Below, one piece after another: positions 9,003 to 18,341 of a stretch of DNA of 64,000 bases. This DNA is from Mycobacterium sp. 852013-50091_SCH5140682 (GTDB lineage: Bacteria; Actinomycetota; Actinomycetes; Mycobacteriales; Mycobacteriaceae). How positions within the stretch are numbered: the first letter of the stretch is position 1; every line of letters starts with the position of its first letter. The notes beneath the pieces were generated by a model. The model was not told the DNA's origin. It did no database searches and saw nothing but the letters and a program-made list of their open reading frames with translations. Made by a program: the position numbers and the translations under genes. Where the stretch lies: positions 85,079 to 149,078 of the forward strand of contig NZ_LZTB01000058.1 of NCBI RefSeq assembly GCF_001665685.1, in the 5' to 3' direction.

Positions 9003-10406
9003 CTACGGCTGCTCGCGCTTGGCCTGCAGCAGTCGGTAACCGCCGTAGAGCGTCAGGGCTACACCGAAATTCACGAAATACGCGACGTCGGCGCCGTACC
9101 ACGCGGTTGCCACCGGCCCGTGGATCAATGAGGTGTTCATGAACGGCATCGCCACCGCGTAGGAGATCACGAAGGTGATCAGTGCGGCCGCCGCGTCGGA
9201 CCGGCGCGTCTCTTCGGCCGACGGATCGAGCGTGTCGCGTCCGCGGATCCGGATCGCCCAGTCCACCGCCACGACTGCCACGAACGCCGGAATCCAGTAG
9301 CTGACCAACAACAACACGTCGGTGAATCGGCTCGCGGTGTCGGCGGCGTGCAACCACAAGATCAAGAAGAAAGCGAGCGCCGTGACGATGACGGCGGAAA
9401 CCGGCCTGCGCACTCGCGCCCCGATGGTCTGCAGCGCCAGTGACCCGCTGTAGTCGTTCATCACCCCCGAACCGACGGCGGCCAGCGCGATGATCAACAG
9501 TGCCAGCCCACCGAGGACGCCGCCGCCCATCACCGTTCGCACACCCTCGGCGGTCTGCTCACCGATCGCTGCCGCGCCGCCGATGCCGATCCCCTGAACG
9601 AAGATGTACGCCGACGCGATACCGGCGAACGTGTATCCGAACACCTGGCCCCGGGGCGCCGTCGCGGGCAGGTACCGGCTGAAGTCCGCGGCATAGCTCG
9701 CCCACGAGATGGCCAGGCTCAGCGCGATGGTCACCTCGAAGACGAAAGCGCCGACCAGCGCTGCCCCGTGCACGGTCGCCGGCGTGACCACGTCCTGCCC
9801 GCGGACCAGCTTGACGGCGAACACCACGAAGGTGACCAGCAGGACGACGGTGAGCACCGCCTGCAACCGATGGATGAGCTCGTAGCCGAAGAATCCGACG
9901 ACACCCTGTACCCCGAGGACGATGAGCACGGCGATCCAGAACGGGATGCCCACCAGGACGGCCAGTGCTTCCCCACCGAACAAGCCGACCAAGGCGTCCC
10001 AGGCGATCGACGACCCCCATTGCAGTATCCCGGGCACCACGACGAAGCCACCGAACGCCATCCTCGCGTTGGGCAACTGGCCGGCCCCGGTGCGCGGGCC
10101 CCACGTCGACAAGTAGGCCACCACCAGGGACCCGAGAATCGTCCCGATGACCATGGCCAGCATGCCCAGCCAGAAGCCCAGACCCAGCGCGATGGCCAGG
10201 GTCCCGGTGAAGACGCCCGTCATATTGACCTGGGGTGCGAACCACACCGTGAACAACCGCGCGGGACGGCCGTAGCGCTGATCCTTTCCGATCGGCGCGA
10301 TGCCGTGCGTTTCGACCGCGAGGTCGCCGGCGCCCGTCGGCCGGCGCCCGGTGAAGGCGCTGGCGTTGAGCACGTTGGATCGAGAAGGCATGGCCCATTT
10401 CACCAT
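9003..10406 (-). CDS. NCS1-family permease (purine-cytosine permease-like)
   Basis: 467 residues with about 12 hydrophobic segments. The N-terminal ETHGIAPIGKDQRYGRPARL followed by FTVWFAPQVNMTGVFTG is the NCS1 family signature, and SWASYAADFSRYLP in the middle matches the same family. It should import a nucleobase, hydantoin, allantoin or related compound with a cation. An ATG at 10391 is an alternative start. It diverges from the MFS gene with only 56 bases between the start codons, too short for a thiamine riboswitch. No catabolic gene neighbours hint at the substrate. Confidence 0.85.
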   Translation of the reverse strand: MVKWAMPSRSNVLNASAFTGRRPTGAGDLAVETHGIAPIGKDQRYGRPARLFTVWFAPQVNMTGVFTGTLAIALGLGFWLGMLAMVIGTILGSLVVAYLSTWGPRTGAGQLPNARMAFGGFVVVPGILQWGSSIAWDALVGLFGGEALAVLVGIPFWIAVLIVLGVQGVVGFFGYELIHRLQAVLTVVLLVTFVVFAVKLVRGQDVVTPATVHGAALVGAFVFEVTIALSLAISWASYAADFSRYLPATAPRGQVFGYTFAGIASAYIFVQGIGIGGAAAIGEQTAEGVRTVMGGGVLGGLALLIIALAAVGSGVMNDYSGSLALQTIGARVRRPVSAVIVTALAFFLILWLHAADTASRFTDVLLLVSYWIPAFVAVVAVDWAIRIRGRDTLDPSAEETRRSDAAAALITFVISYAVAMPFMNTSLIHGPVATAWYGADVAYFVNFGVALTLYGGYRLLQAKREQP

Positions 10407-10462
10407 GCCGACGACCGCCGGTTCATAATCGGGAAACTTGAAAAGATAGGCTAACGAACGGA

Positions 10463-11923
10463 GTGACGGTGGTGGTGCCCAGGACGGGAAACCCTGAAGC
10501 CACCGCGACCCGGCCCGCCGTGCTGATCGCCGGGCTGAGTCTCGTCGTGCTGACCGTCGCGGTCCTGCAGACCGCCGTGGTGCCCGTCCTCGGAGTCATC
10601 GCGACGCAACTGGGATCGACGCCCGCTGCGGTGAGTTGGGCGGTGACCGCGAACCTGCTCGCCGCAGCCGCGGCCACGCCGCTCATCGGCCGGCTCGCGG
10701 ACCTCTACAGCAAGAAGCGGGTGTTGCTCGCCGTGCTTGCCGTCGTGCTGGCCGGCTCGGTGCTGGCTGCGACAACCGCGTCGTTGCCGCTGCTGATCGT
10801 GGCGCGCGTGCTGCAGGGCGCCTCCTACGCCCTCTATCCGATCAGCATCGCCGTACTGCGGACCGAACTTGCCGAGGACCGACTGGTCGGCGCGATGTCG
10901 ATACTGTCGGGGACGCTCGGATTCGGTGGCGGCGCCGGGCTGGTTGTGACGGGTCTTTTGATGTCCGGCGGCGCCGGCTATCACCGCGTCTTCTGGCTGA
11001 CCACTGCCTTCACCGCCGTGGTCATTGTCGTTGCGGCACTTGCTGTTCCGGAACGTCGACCGGAAACGACCGGAGCCATCGACTGGCTCGGTGCCATCGG
11101 ACTTGCGGCCGGGCTGTCGGCGGTGCTGCTGGGCATCACCCAGGGCAACGCGTGGGGCTGGGCCAGTCCGGCCACGCTCGGCCTGCTGGCGGCCGGTGTC
11201 GTCGTGCTGGCCGGGTGGTGGCTGTGGGAGCGGCGCGTGGAGCAGCCGCTCGTGTCGACGGCGATGCTGACCCGGCGGCCGATCCTGTTGACCAACGTCG
11301 CCACGGCGTTCGTCGGCATGGGGTTGTACTTCGCCTTCCTGGGGCTCACCCAGTTCGTCCAGATGCCGCGCGAGGTGGCCGGCTACGGGTTCGGCGCCAC
11401 CGTGCTGCAGGTCAGCGTCTACTTCCTCTTGCCGGGTGCGCTCACCGGTTTCGTCGTGGCGCTCGTCAGCGGCCGGTTCATCGACCGGTACGGCGCCCGG
11501 CGGGTGATGGCCGTCGCGGCCGTCGCGGGCATCGCCGGATTCGTGGTGCTGGCAGTCGCCCACGACCGGGCGTGGCAGGTCATCGTTGCCGGGGTGTTGG
11601 CCAACGCGTACATCAGCCTCGGGTACGGGGCCTTGCCCGCGCTGGTGGTCAGCGAGGTCGACGCCGCACAGACGGGTATCGCCACGAGCATGAACGCCAT
11701 CGCTCGGACGGTCGGCAGCTCTGTCGCCGCCGCGATCGTCGCAGTGCTCATCGGCCACGCCCGGGTTCCTTCGGAATCCAGCTTCATCGTCATCTTCATC
11801 GCCGGCGCGGTCACCGCCGCCCTGGCGATGGTTCTCATCGCTGTGTCACGTACTGCCGACCGTCATGGGCAATCGGTTCAGACCCTGTCGTCGTCGCGTG
11901 CGATGAACCACGAATGGGGCTGA
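10463..11923 (+). CDS. Major facilitator superfamily exporter, drug-resistance (EmrB/QacA-like) type
   Basis: 486 residues from a GTG at 10463. Around 13-14 hydrophobic segments are visible. Motif A between TM2 and TM3 is GRLADLYSKKRVLL, and motif C-like glycine patterns occur in SGTLGFGGGAGLVVTG. The sequence fits the 14-TM drug:proton antiporter branch, located in the cytoplasmic membrane. The substrate is unknown. It diverges from the NCS1 permease gene, and no adjacent TetR or MarR regulator is seen. Confidence 0.82.
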   Translation: MTVVVPRTGNPEATATRPAVLIAGLSLVVLTVAVLQTAVVPVLGVIATQLGSTPAAVSWAVTANLLAAAAATPLIGRLADLYSKKRVLLAVLAVVLAGSVLAATTASLPLLIVARVLQGASYALYPISIAVLRTELAEDRLVGAMSILSGTLGFGGGAGLVVTGLLMSGGAGYHRVFWLTTAFTAVVIVVAALAVPERRPETTGAIDWLGAIGLAAGLSAVLLGITQGNAWGWASPATLGLLAAGVVVLAGWWLWERRVEQPLVSTAMLTRRPILLTNVATAFVGMGLYFAFLGLTQFVQMPREVAGYGFGATVLQVSVYFLLPGALTGFVVALVSGRFIDRYGARRVMAVAAVAGIAGFVVLAVAHDRAWQVIVAGVLANAYISLGYGALPALVVSEVDAAQTGIATSMNAIARTVGSSVAAAIVAVLIGHARVPSESSFIVIFIAGAVTAALAMVLIAVSRTADRHGQSVQTLSSSRAMNHEWG

Positions 11924-12175
11924 TCCCGTCGCCGGTTTCGCGCCGCCCGATGTCGGTGCCCTGAGAAACTGATCCGCAGGTTCCCCACACCCGTACTCGG
12001 TGACGCGCTGTTGTGGTCGCACGCCCCCTTCACTGTAGGAATACGTGCAAAAGACGCCTTCAAACGAAGGATTCCATTGTAGAAATGTTAAATCGTTGCG
12101 GAATCGCTTGCGAACGTCGGCCTCATCCGCGATGGTTTACCCACAGCACCCGCTGCGCCCTGAGGAGGAACTCCA
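11924..12175. promoter_or_regulatory. Leader/promoter region of the pot operon
   Basis: 252 bases hold no convincing gene. Two similar blocks, CACTGTAGGAATAC (near 12032) and CATTGTAGAAATGT (near 12075), could be regulator half-sites or promoter elements, and the second is unusually AT-rich for this genome. A strong GAGGAGGAA ribosome site ends the region just before the pot ATPase. Confidence 0.35.
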
Positions 12176-13384
12176 CTGACCGGCCCAGACACCACCGCCA
12201 TCGACGATTCGGCGGGACCCGCTGGAGCGCCACCCACGAGTGGCAGCCCAGTTATCGAGATCGACCATGTGACCAAACGCTTCGCCGACTACGTCGCGGT
12301 ACAGGAGGCGGACTTCTCCATCGCCTCCGGCGAGTTCTTCTCCATGCTCGGCCCATCCGGGTGCGGCAAGACCACGACGCTTCGGATGATCGCCGGATTC
12401 GAGAGCCCCAGCGAGGGGGCGATCCGGCTCGAAGGCGTCGACGTGTCCCACGTCCCGCCGCACAAGCGCAACGTCAACACGGTGTTCCAGCACTACGCAC
12501 TCTTCCCGCATATGACGGTGTGGGACAACGTCGCCTACGGGCCGCGTAGCCGGAAGAAGTCCGCCAAGAAAAGTGCGGCCGAGATCAAGCGCAGCGTCGA
12601 CGAGCTACTGGAGATCGTGCGGCTGACCGACTTCGCCAACCGCAAGCCCGGTCAGCTGTCCGGCGGCCAGCAGCAGCGGGTCGCCCTGGCGCGCGCGCTG
12701 GTCAACTACCCCAGCGCATTGCTGCTCGACGAGCCGTTGGGTGCACTGGATCTCAAGCTGCGGCATGCCATGCAGTTCGAACTCAAGCGCATCCAGCGGG
12801 AAGTCGGGATCACCTTCATCTACGTCACCCACGATCAGGAAGAAGCGCTCACCATGAGCGACCGGATCGCGGTGATGAACGCCGGCAACGTCGAGCAGAT
12901 CGGCACCCCGACCGAGATCTACGACCGGCCGGCCACGGTGTTCGTGGCGAGCTTCATCGGCCAGGCCAACCTGTGGGCCGGACGGCAGACCGGTAGGGCC
13001 AACCGCGATTTCGTCGAAGTCGACGTGCTGGGAACGACGCTGAAGGCCAAGCCCGGCGACACGACGATCGAGCCCGGCGGGCACGCGACGCTCATGGTCC
13101 GACCCGAACGGGTCCGCGTGACCATGGACCGGCCGAGTGGTGACCTCGCGACCGTGCCTGCGACCGTCAAGGATCTCACCTTCCAGGGTCCGGTGGTACG
13201 GCTTTCCCTTGCCGCACAAGATGATTCGACCATCATCGCCCATGTCGGCGCTGAGCAGGACCTGCCGCTGCTGCGGCCCGGTGACGCGGTGCACGTCAGC
13301 TGGTCTCCGGACGCCTCCCGGGTGCTGCCCGCGGCGGACATCCCGACCACCGAAGACCTCGAAGAGATGCTCGACGACTCGTAG
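12176..13384 (+). CDS. potA: Spermidine/putrescine-type ABC transporter ATP-binding protein
   Basis: 402 residues if translation begins at the CTG at 12176, which has GAGGAGGAA 5-8 nt upstream and reads xTGPDTTAIDDSAG. The first conventional start in frame is GTG 12269, which would cut into the ABC domain. Walker A is GPSGCGKTT, the signature LSGGQQQR, Walker B LLLDEPLGALD, and the H-loop VTHD. A C-terminal TOBE domain follows. It energises polyamine import with the products of the next three genes. Gene order (ATPase, binding protein, two permeases) supports the pot assignment. Confidence 0.88.
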   Translation: MTGPDTTAIDDSAGPAGAPPTSGSPVIEIDHVTKRFADYVAVQEADFSIASGEFFSMLGPSGCGKTTTLRMIAGFESPSEGAIRLEGVDVSHVPPHKRNVNTVFQHYALFPHMTVWDNVAYGPRSRKKSAKKSAAEIKRSVDELLEIVRLTDFANRKPGQLSGGQQQRVALARALVNYPSALLLDEPLGALDLKLRHAMQFELKRIQREVGITFIYVTHDQEEALTMSDRIAVMNAGNVEQIGTPTEIYDRPATVFVASFIGQANLWAGRQTGRANRDFVEVDVLGTTLKAKPGDTTIEPGGHATLMVRPERVRVTMDRPSGDLATVPATVKDLTFQGPVVRLSLAAQDDSTIIAHVGAEQDLPLLRPGDAVHVSWSPDASRVLPAADIPTTEDLEEMLDDS

Positions 13385-13447
13385 TCGCCGGCAGCATTCA
13401 CCACTCCCCTTCATCCGTCAGCGCCCCAATTCACCGAAAGGTCGCTC

Positions 13448-14641
13448 ATGCCCAACCACACCGATCCCGCACTGCTCGCCCGGCTTGCCGCCAGCCCCAC
13501 CTCCCGGCGCCGGTTCCTTGGCGGAGGCGCGGCGGCCGCAGCCGCGCTCGCCCTTGGCCCGTCGTTCCTGGCGGCATGTGGCTCCAGCGAAAAATCCAGC
13601 AGCCCCACGAGCTCCGCGCCACCGGATGACGGCACCCCGGCGAGCGGCAATCTGCGTATTTCGAACTGGCCGCTCTACATGGCACCCGGGTTCGTCGATG
13701 CCTTCCAGAAGGCCTCCGGGCTCACCGTGGACTATCGAGAGGACTTCAACGACAACGAGCAGTGGTTCGCCAAGGTCAAGGAGCCGCTGTCGCGCAAGCA
13801 GGACATCGGCGCCGATCTGGTGGTGCCCACCCAGTTCATGGCGCTTCGGCTCAACGGCCTGCACTGGCTCAACGAGATCCGCGATTCCCGCGTCCCCAAC
13901 AAGAAGAACCTGCGCCCCGATCTGCTCAACGCGCAGGTCGACCCGGGCCGTAAGTACACGGCGCCCTACATGACCGGCATGGTCGGTCTCGCCTACAACA
14001 AGTCCGCGACCGGCCGCGACATCACGAAGGTCGAGGACCTGTGGGACCCTGCGTTCAAGGGCCGCGTCAGCCTGCTCTCCGACACCCAGGACGGGCTCGG
14101 CATGATCATGCAGTCGCAGGGCAACTCCCCGGAGAACCCCACGAAGGAAGGGGTCCAGAAGGCTGTCGACCTGGTCCGCGAGCAGAAAGACAAGGGCCAG
14201 ATCCGCAGGTTCACCGGCAACGACTACGCCGACGACCTGGCCGCCGGCAATATCGCTGTCGCCCAAGCTTATTCGGGCGACGTGGTGCAGTTGCAGGCAG
14301 ATAACCCCAATCTGCATTTCGTGGTTCCCGAAGCGGGCGGTGACTGGTTCATCGACACCATGGTGATTCCCTACACCACCCAGAACCAGAAGGGTGCCGA
14401 GGCGTGGATCAACTACGTCTACGACCGCCCGAACTACGCCAAGCTCGTGGCGTTCACCCAGTACGTGCCCGTGTTGACGGACATGGCCGAGGAACTCGAC
14501 AAGATCAATCCGAACTTGAGCAAGAACCCGCTGATCAACCCGCCCGCCGAGACACTCGCCAAGCTGAAGTCCTGGGCGGCGCTGACTGACGAGCAGACCC
14601 AGGAGTTCAATGCCATGTACGCCGCGGTCACCGGCGGCTGA
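13448..14641 (+). CDS. potD: Polyamine ABC transporter substrate-binding lipoprotein
   Basis: 397 residues. The N terminus has a twin-arginine motif (SRRRFLGGG) and a lipobox (FLAACG), so the mature protein is probably a Tat-exported lipoprotein on the outer face of the membrane. The body matches the PotD/PotF family: LRISNWPLYMAPGFVDAFQK near the mature N terminus, DLVVPTQFMALRL, YNKSA and AQAYSGDVVQL. It should capture putrescine or spermidine for the permeases that follow. An AAGG ribosome site lies upstream of the ATG. It is the second gene of the operon. Confidence 0.9.
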   Translation: MPNHTDPALLARLAASPTSRRRFLGGGAAAAAALALGPSFLAACGSSEKSSSPTSSAPPDDGTPASGNLRISNWPLYMAPGFVDAFQKASGLTVDYREDFNDNEQWFAKVKEPLSRKQDIGADLVVPTQFMALRLNGLHWLNEIRDSRVPNKKNLRPDLLNAQVDPGRKYTAPYMTGMVGLAYNKSATGRDITKVEDLWDPAFKGRVSLLSDTQDGLGMIMQSQGNSPENPTKEGVQKAVDLVREQKDKGQIRRFTGNDYADDLAAGNIAVAQAYSGDVVQLQADNPNLHFVVPEAGGDWFIDTMVIPYTTQNQKGAEAWINYVYDRPNYAKLVAFTQYVPVLTDMAEELDKINPNLSKNPLINPPAETLAKLKSWAALTDEQTQEFNAMYAAVTGG

Positions 14642-14646
14642 CGCCG

Positions 14647-15522
14647 ATGGCAGGTGTAGCAACCAGTAGCCGGCAGCGGAGCAAGGTGGCTCCGTATCTG
14701 ATGATCCTGCCGGCGCTGGTGTACCTCGGGATCTTCTTCGTGGTGCCGTTCTTCTCTCTGGCACGCACGTCGTTGTCGAGCTCGGGCGGATCGGTGTATC
14801 TGCCCACGCTGACCTTCGACTGGAGTATCGGCAACTACGCCAAGGCATTCAGCACCTACAGCGAGCAGATCCTGCGCTCGTTCGGCTACGCGCTGACCGC
14901 GACCGTGGTGTGTGCGCTGCTGGCATTTCCGCTCGCGTACGTCATCGCCTTCAAGGCGGGCCGGTACAAAAACCTGTTGCTCGGCCTGGTCATCCTGCCG
15001 TTCTTCGTGACGTTCCTGATCCGCACGCTGGCGTGGAAGACGATCCTGGCCGACGACGGATGGGTGGTCAGCACACTCGGCTCGATCGGCCTGCTGCCCA
15101 GTGAGGGCCGGTTGCTGTCGACGAGCTGGGCGGTGATCGGCGGCCTGGTCTACAACTGGATCATCTTCATGATCCTGCCGCTCTACGTGAGCCTGGAGAA
15201 GATCGACCCGCGCCTGATCGAGGCGTCGAAAGACCTGTACTCGACCAATCGTCGCAGCTTCACCAAGGTGATCCTGCCGTTGTCCATGCCCGGTGTGCTG
15301 GCAGGCAGCATGCTGGTGTTCATACCGGCGGTCGGAGATTTCATCAACGCCGACTACCTGGGCAGCACGCAGACCAGCATGATCGGCAACGTGATCCAGA
15401 AACAGTTCCTGGTGGTCAAGGATTATCCGGTCGCGGCCGCACTGAGCATGGTTCTGATGGCGATCATCCTTGTCGGTGTCCTGCTCTACACGCGGGCTCT
15501 GGGTACGGAGGACCTGGTATGA
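14647..15522 (+). CDS. potB: Polyamine ABC transporter permease, PotB type
   Basis: 291 residues with six hydrophobic segments. The start is 6 bases after the potD stop. The binding-protein-dependent transport signature lies late in the protein (EASKDLYSTNRRSFTKVILP, the EAA loop). It pairs with the next gene product to form the membrane channel. The four-base overlap with the next gene suggests translational coupling. Confidence 0.88.
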   Translation: MAGVATSSRQRSKVAPYLMILPALVYLGIFFVVPFFSLARTSLSSSGGSVYLPTLTFDWSIGNYAKAFSTYSEQILRSFGYALTATVVCALLAFPLAYVIAFKAGRYKNLLLGLVILPFFVTFLIRTLAWKTILADDGWVVSTLGSIGLLPSEGRLLSTSWAVIGGLVYNWIIFMILPLYVSLEKIDPRLIEASKDLYSTNRRSFTKVILPLSMPGVLAGSMLVFIPAVGDFINADYLGSTQTSMIGNVIQKQFLVVKDYPVAAALSMVLMAIILVGVLLYTRALGTEDLV

Positions 15523-16364
15523 CATCCGTAGCGGTTGCCGCCGCGACGAGTCCGGATGTACCGAAGACCGTCAAGGGCACCCCCAGGTGGGGTGACTGGG
15601 CGTTGCGCATCGTGGCGGGCCTGGTGTTGCTGTACCTGTTCCTGCCGATCTTCGTCATCGTGTTGTTCTCGTTCAACAAGCCTGCGGGCAAGTTCAACTA
15701 CACGTGGCAGGAATTCACCTTCGACAACTGGACCCATCCGTTCAAGTACCCGGACCTGACCGCGGCACTGAAGCTGAGCCTCAACGTCGCCGCCGTGTCG
15801 ACCGCCGTGGCCCTCGTCCTGGGCACGCTGGTGGCGATCGCCTTGGTGCGCCAACGGTTTCGGGGACAGAAGGCTGTCGACACGTTCCTGGTGTTGCCGC
15901 TGACGGCGCCCGAGGTGGTGATGGGTGCGTCGCTGCTGACGCTGTTCCTCGACCTGGGGTGGGCGACGGGCTACGTCACGATCCTCATCGCGCACATCGC
16001 CTTCGAGGTCAGCTTCATCGCGATGACGGTGCGGGCCAGGGTCCGTGGATTCGACTGGACGCTGGAGGACGCGTCAATGGATCTCGGTGCGAGCCCCACT
16101 CGCACGTTCTTCAAAGTGACACTGCCGCTGATTGTTCCGGGCATCGTCGCCGCGGCGATGCTGTCGTTCGCGTTGTCGCTCGACGACTTCATCATCACCT
16201 ATTTCGTCAGCGGCTCGACGGTCACCTACCCGCTGTACGTCAACGCGGCGGTCAAGGCCGCAGTGCCACCCCAGATCAACGTGCTGGCCACCGCGATTCT
16301 GGTGATCAGCCTGGTGCTGCTGATGGCGGGAACGCTCTACCGGCGCAAGCGCATCGACGCGTAA
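15519..16364 (+). CDS. potC: Polyamine ABC transporter permease, PotC type
   Basis: 281 residues with six membrane segments. The EAA loop is LEDASMDLGASPTRTFFKVT, followed by LPLIVPGIVAAAMLSFALSL and DDFIITYF, the latter typical of PotC. The ATG overlaps the end of the previous gene in an ATGA junction. This is the last gene of the four-gene operon, and a perfect palindrome lies 11 bases downstream. Confidence 0.88.
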   Translation: MTSVAVAAATSPDVPKTVKGTPRWGDWALRIVAGLVLLYLFLPIFVIVLFSFNKPAGKFNYTWQEFTFDNWTHPFKYPDLTAALKLSLNVAAVSTAVALVLGTLVAIALVRQRFRGQKAVDTFLVLPLTAPEVVMGASLLTLFLDLGWATGYVTILIAHIAFEVSFIAMTVRARVRGFDWTLEDASMDLGASPTRTFFKVTLPLIVPGIVAAAMLSFALSLDDFIITYFVSGSTVTYPLYVNAAVKAAVPPQINVLATAILVISLVLLMAGTLYRRKRIDA

Positions 16365-16375
16365 GCGGTGTCGTC

Positions 16376-16430
16376 GAGATTGACGCCAGGGCTGTGGATT
16401 TTCGAATTTCACAGCCCTGGCGTCAATCTC
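16376..16430. terminator. Perfect 21-bp palindrome between potC and the convergent EamA gene
   Basis: 16376-16396 (GAGATTGACGCCAGGGCTGTG) is perfectly complementary to 16410-16430, with a 13-nt AT-rich loop. It sits between two convergent genes (stops at 16364 and 16446), where it can act as a two-way terminator. The arm is much longer than an ordinary terminator needs, so it may belong to a dispersed intergenic repeat family. Confidence 0.75.
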
Positions 16431-16445
16431 GGTGAGGATGAGTGG

Positions 16446-17312
16446 TCAGCCGACCTCGGCGGGCACCGGTGCTGTGCGTGCGCCATTGCTCGTCGCGCCG
16501 ACACCGGCCACAACCACCAGCGCGATGCCGACCACACCGAACAGGGCCGGAACCTGGTGCAGGATGAGCAGTCCCATGAGCATCGCGAAGCCGGGTTCAA
16601 GGCTCATCAGCGTGCCGAACGCCGCAGTAGTGAGCCGGCGCAGCGCCAACAGTTCCAGGGCAAACGGGATGACGGGCAACAGGATCGCCAGGCCGAGACC
16701 GATCAACAGGAGCTCTGGAGTGAGCCGCCCGAACGTGGCGGGACCGGCTGCCAGGCTGGCGACCAGCGCGGCGACCGGCATCGAGATGGCCAGGCCTCTG
16801 AGCCCTGCCACCTCGTCGCCGACGCGCTGGGTAAGCAGGATGTAGGACGCCCAGCACAGAGCCCCTGCGAGGGCGAACAGCACGCCGATCGGATCGACGG
16901 ACCCCGTCCACGGCTCGGTCAGCAAAACCACGCCGAGCCCGGCCGCCGCCGGCCACACGAACCGTCCGCGGCCGCTGCCTTTGGCAACGGCAACGCCCAG
17001 TGGCCCAAGGAATTCCAGAGCGCTCGCGGTGCCCAGCGGGATGCGTGCCACCGCCAACATGAACAGGATGGTCACGCCGGCCGTGGCCGCCCCCAGCAGC
17101 ACGCATGCGACGAACGACGACCGGGTGAAATGGGTGGGGCGCGGCCGGACGATCGCGAGCAGGAGCAGCCCGGCCCAGGCCAGGCGCAGCCACGCGACAC
17201 CCACGGCGCCCAAGTCGTCGATGAGCTCGACGGCGATGGCAGCGCCGAGCTGCACGATGAGCATCGCCGCGATTGCCATGAAGGCGCCCTGGCGTGCGGT
17301 TGCGGTGGTCAT
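16446..17312 (-). CDS. EamA/RhtA-type DMT-superfamily transporter
   Basis: 288 residues from the ATG at 17312; an upstream ATG at 17366 would run through the divergent promoter. Ten hydrophobic segments are arranged as two EamA repeats. Motifs such as VAWLRLAWAGLLLL and EFLGPLGVAVAKG resemble RhtA, the threonine/homoserine exporter. It probably exports amino acids or related metabolites. It diverges from the CitE-like gene across a region with short inverted repeats. Confidence 0.8.
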   Translation of the reverse strand: MTTATARQGAFMAIAAMLIVQLGAAIAVELIDDLGAVGVAWLRLAWAGLLLLAIVRPRPTHFTRSSFVACVLLGAATAGVTILFMLAVARIPLGTASALEFLGPLGVAVAKGSGRGRFVWPAAAGLGVVLLTEPWTGSVDPIGVLFALAGALCWASYILLTQRVGDEVAGLRGLAISMPVAALVASLAAGPATFGRLTPELLLIGLGLAILLPVIPFALELLALRRLTTAAFGTLMSLEPGFAMLMGLLILHQVPALFGVVGIALVVVAGVGATSNGARTAPVPAEVG

Positions 17313-17323
17313 TACAGCATTGA

Positions 17324-17400
17324 ACGGCACCGAAATCGTTCGTGTCCACGTGATATTTATGGACATACCGTTCAGTATTTACTGATGGTTACGATCGCGT
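17324..17400. promoter_or_regulatory. Divergent promoter with short inverted repeats
   Basis: The region between the EamA and CitE-like genes contains TGTCCA at 17343-17348 and its complement TGGACA at 17360-17365, separated by 11 AT-rich bases, with a GAACG...CGTTC pair just to the left. These could be operator half-sites for an unlinked regulator. Evidence is limited to symmetry. Confidence 0.3.
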
Positions 17401-17423
17401 GAGCGCCGGGCCGCGAATGCGAA

Positions 17424-18260
17424 ATGCTGGACCCCGTGAAAATCAACCCACAGGCTTCACGCTCCTGGCTGTTGGTCAACCCCTCGCGTGAGGATGATTT
17501 GCACTCACTCGTGGCATCCACCGCGTGCGACCAAGTGATCCTCGACCTGGAGGACGCCGTCGCGCCCAACGAGAAAGAACCCGCGCGCGAGCGCGTGATG
17601 GAATTCCTCAACTCGGGCGGACAAGCCTGGGTGCGGGTCAACGACGCTTCCAGTGAGTACTGGTCGGTCGACTGCCGCACCCTCGCCGACGCCAAGGGTT
17701 TGTCGGGCGTGGTGCTCGCCAAGACAGAGGGCGGAAATCACATGTGGGACACCGCCGCCCGGCTCGGTGGCCATTCGCCGGTGATCGCCTTGATCGAGAC
17801 CGCCCGGGGCCTCTCCCGCGTCCACGACATCGCCGCGGCCCGGCCATGCTTCCGAATTGCCTTCGGTGTCAACGATTACACGCTGGACATCGGTGTGGAA
17901 CAGGACCCGTTGGCGCTGGCGTACAGCCGTTCTCAGCTGGTTGTCGCCTCGCGCGCGGCACACATCCCCGGGCCCATCGACGGACCCACCCGCGACCCCG
18001 AGCAATTGGCCGAAGGAGTGGCCTTGACCAGACAGATGGGCATGACGGGCAAACTCGCGCTGCGCTCGACGGACGCCGACGTTATCAACAAGGGTCTGAG
18101 CCCTTCCGATTCCGACATCTCGTGGGCCACGGATTTCGTCGAACAGTTCAACAGCCACGGCGGCAAGCCCAAGGACGGCAGCGACCTTCCGCGGCTGAAC
18201 CGCGCCCGGATCATCCTCGACAGGGCCAGGATGCTGGGCCTCGCCGTACCTTCGGCATGA
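17424..18260 (+). CDS. CitE-like HpcH/HpaI aldolase/citrate lyase family protein
   Basis: 278 residues. SRSWLLVNPS near the start, DQVILDLEDAVAPNEK (metal and CoA-site Asp-Glu), WVRVND, PVIALIETARGL and AFGVNDYTLDIG fit the CitE/HpcH family, which cleaves or forms C-C bonds in acyl-CoA or keto-acid substrates with Mg2+. No citrate lyase alpha or gamma subunit is nearby, so it is a stand-alone CitE-like enzyme. Mycobacterial homologues act on malyl- or citramalyl-CoA-type substrates, but the substrate here is unproven. A thioesterase gene follows. Confidence 0.82.
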   Translation: MLDPVKINPQASRSWLLVNPSREDDLHSLVASTACDQVILDLEDAVAPNEKEPARERVMEFLNSGGQAWVRVNDASSEYWSVDCRTLADAKGLSGVVLAKTEGGNHMWDTAARLGGHSPVIALIETARGLSRVHDIAAARPCFRIAFGVNDYTLDIGVEQDPLALAYSRSQLVVASRAAHIPGPIDGPTRDPEQLAEGVALTRQMGMTGKLALRSTDADVINKGLSPSDSDISWATDFVEQFNSHGGKPKDGSDLPRLNRARIILDRARMLGLAVPSA

Positions 18261-18341
18261 ACCTGGCCCGCCGGCACCCGGTTTACGTGAGGCTGGCGAC
18301 GGGACAGGTTCTGCCTGCCGGTTAGTGTGCAAGGTCAACGA

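Noticed and set aside
10407..10462. Thiamine or purine riboswitch upstream of the NCS1 permease
   Set aside because: Only 56 bases separate the divergent start codons and no riboswitch core motif is visible.
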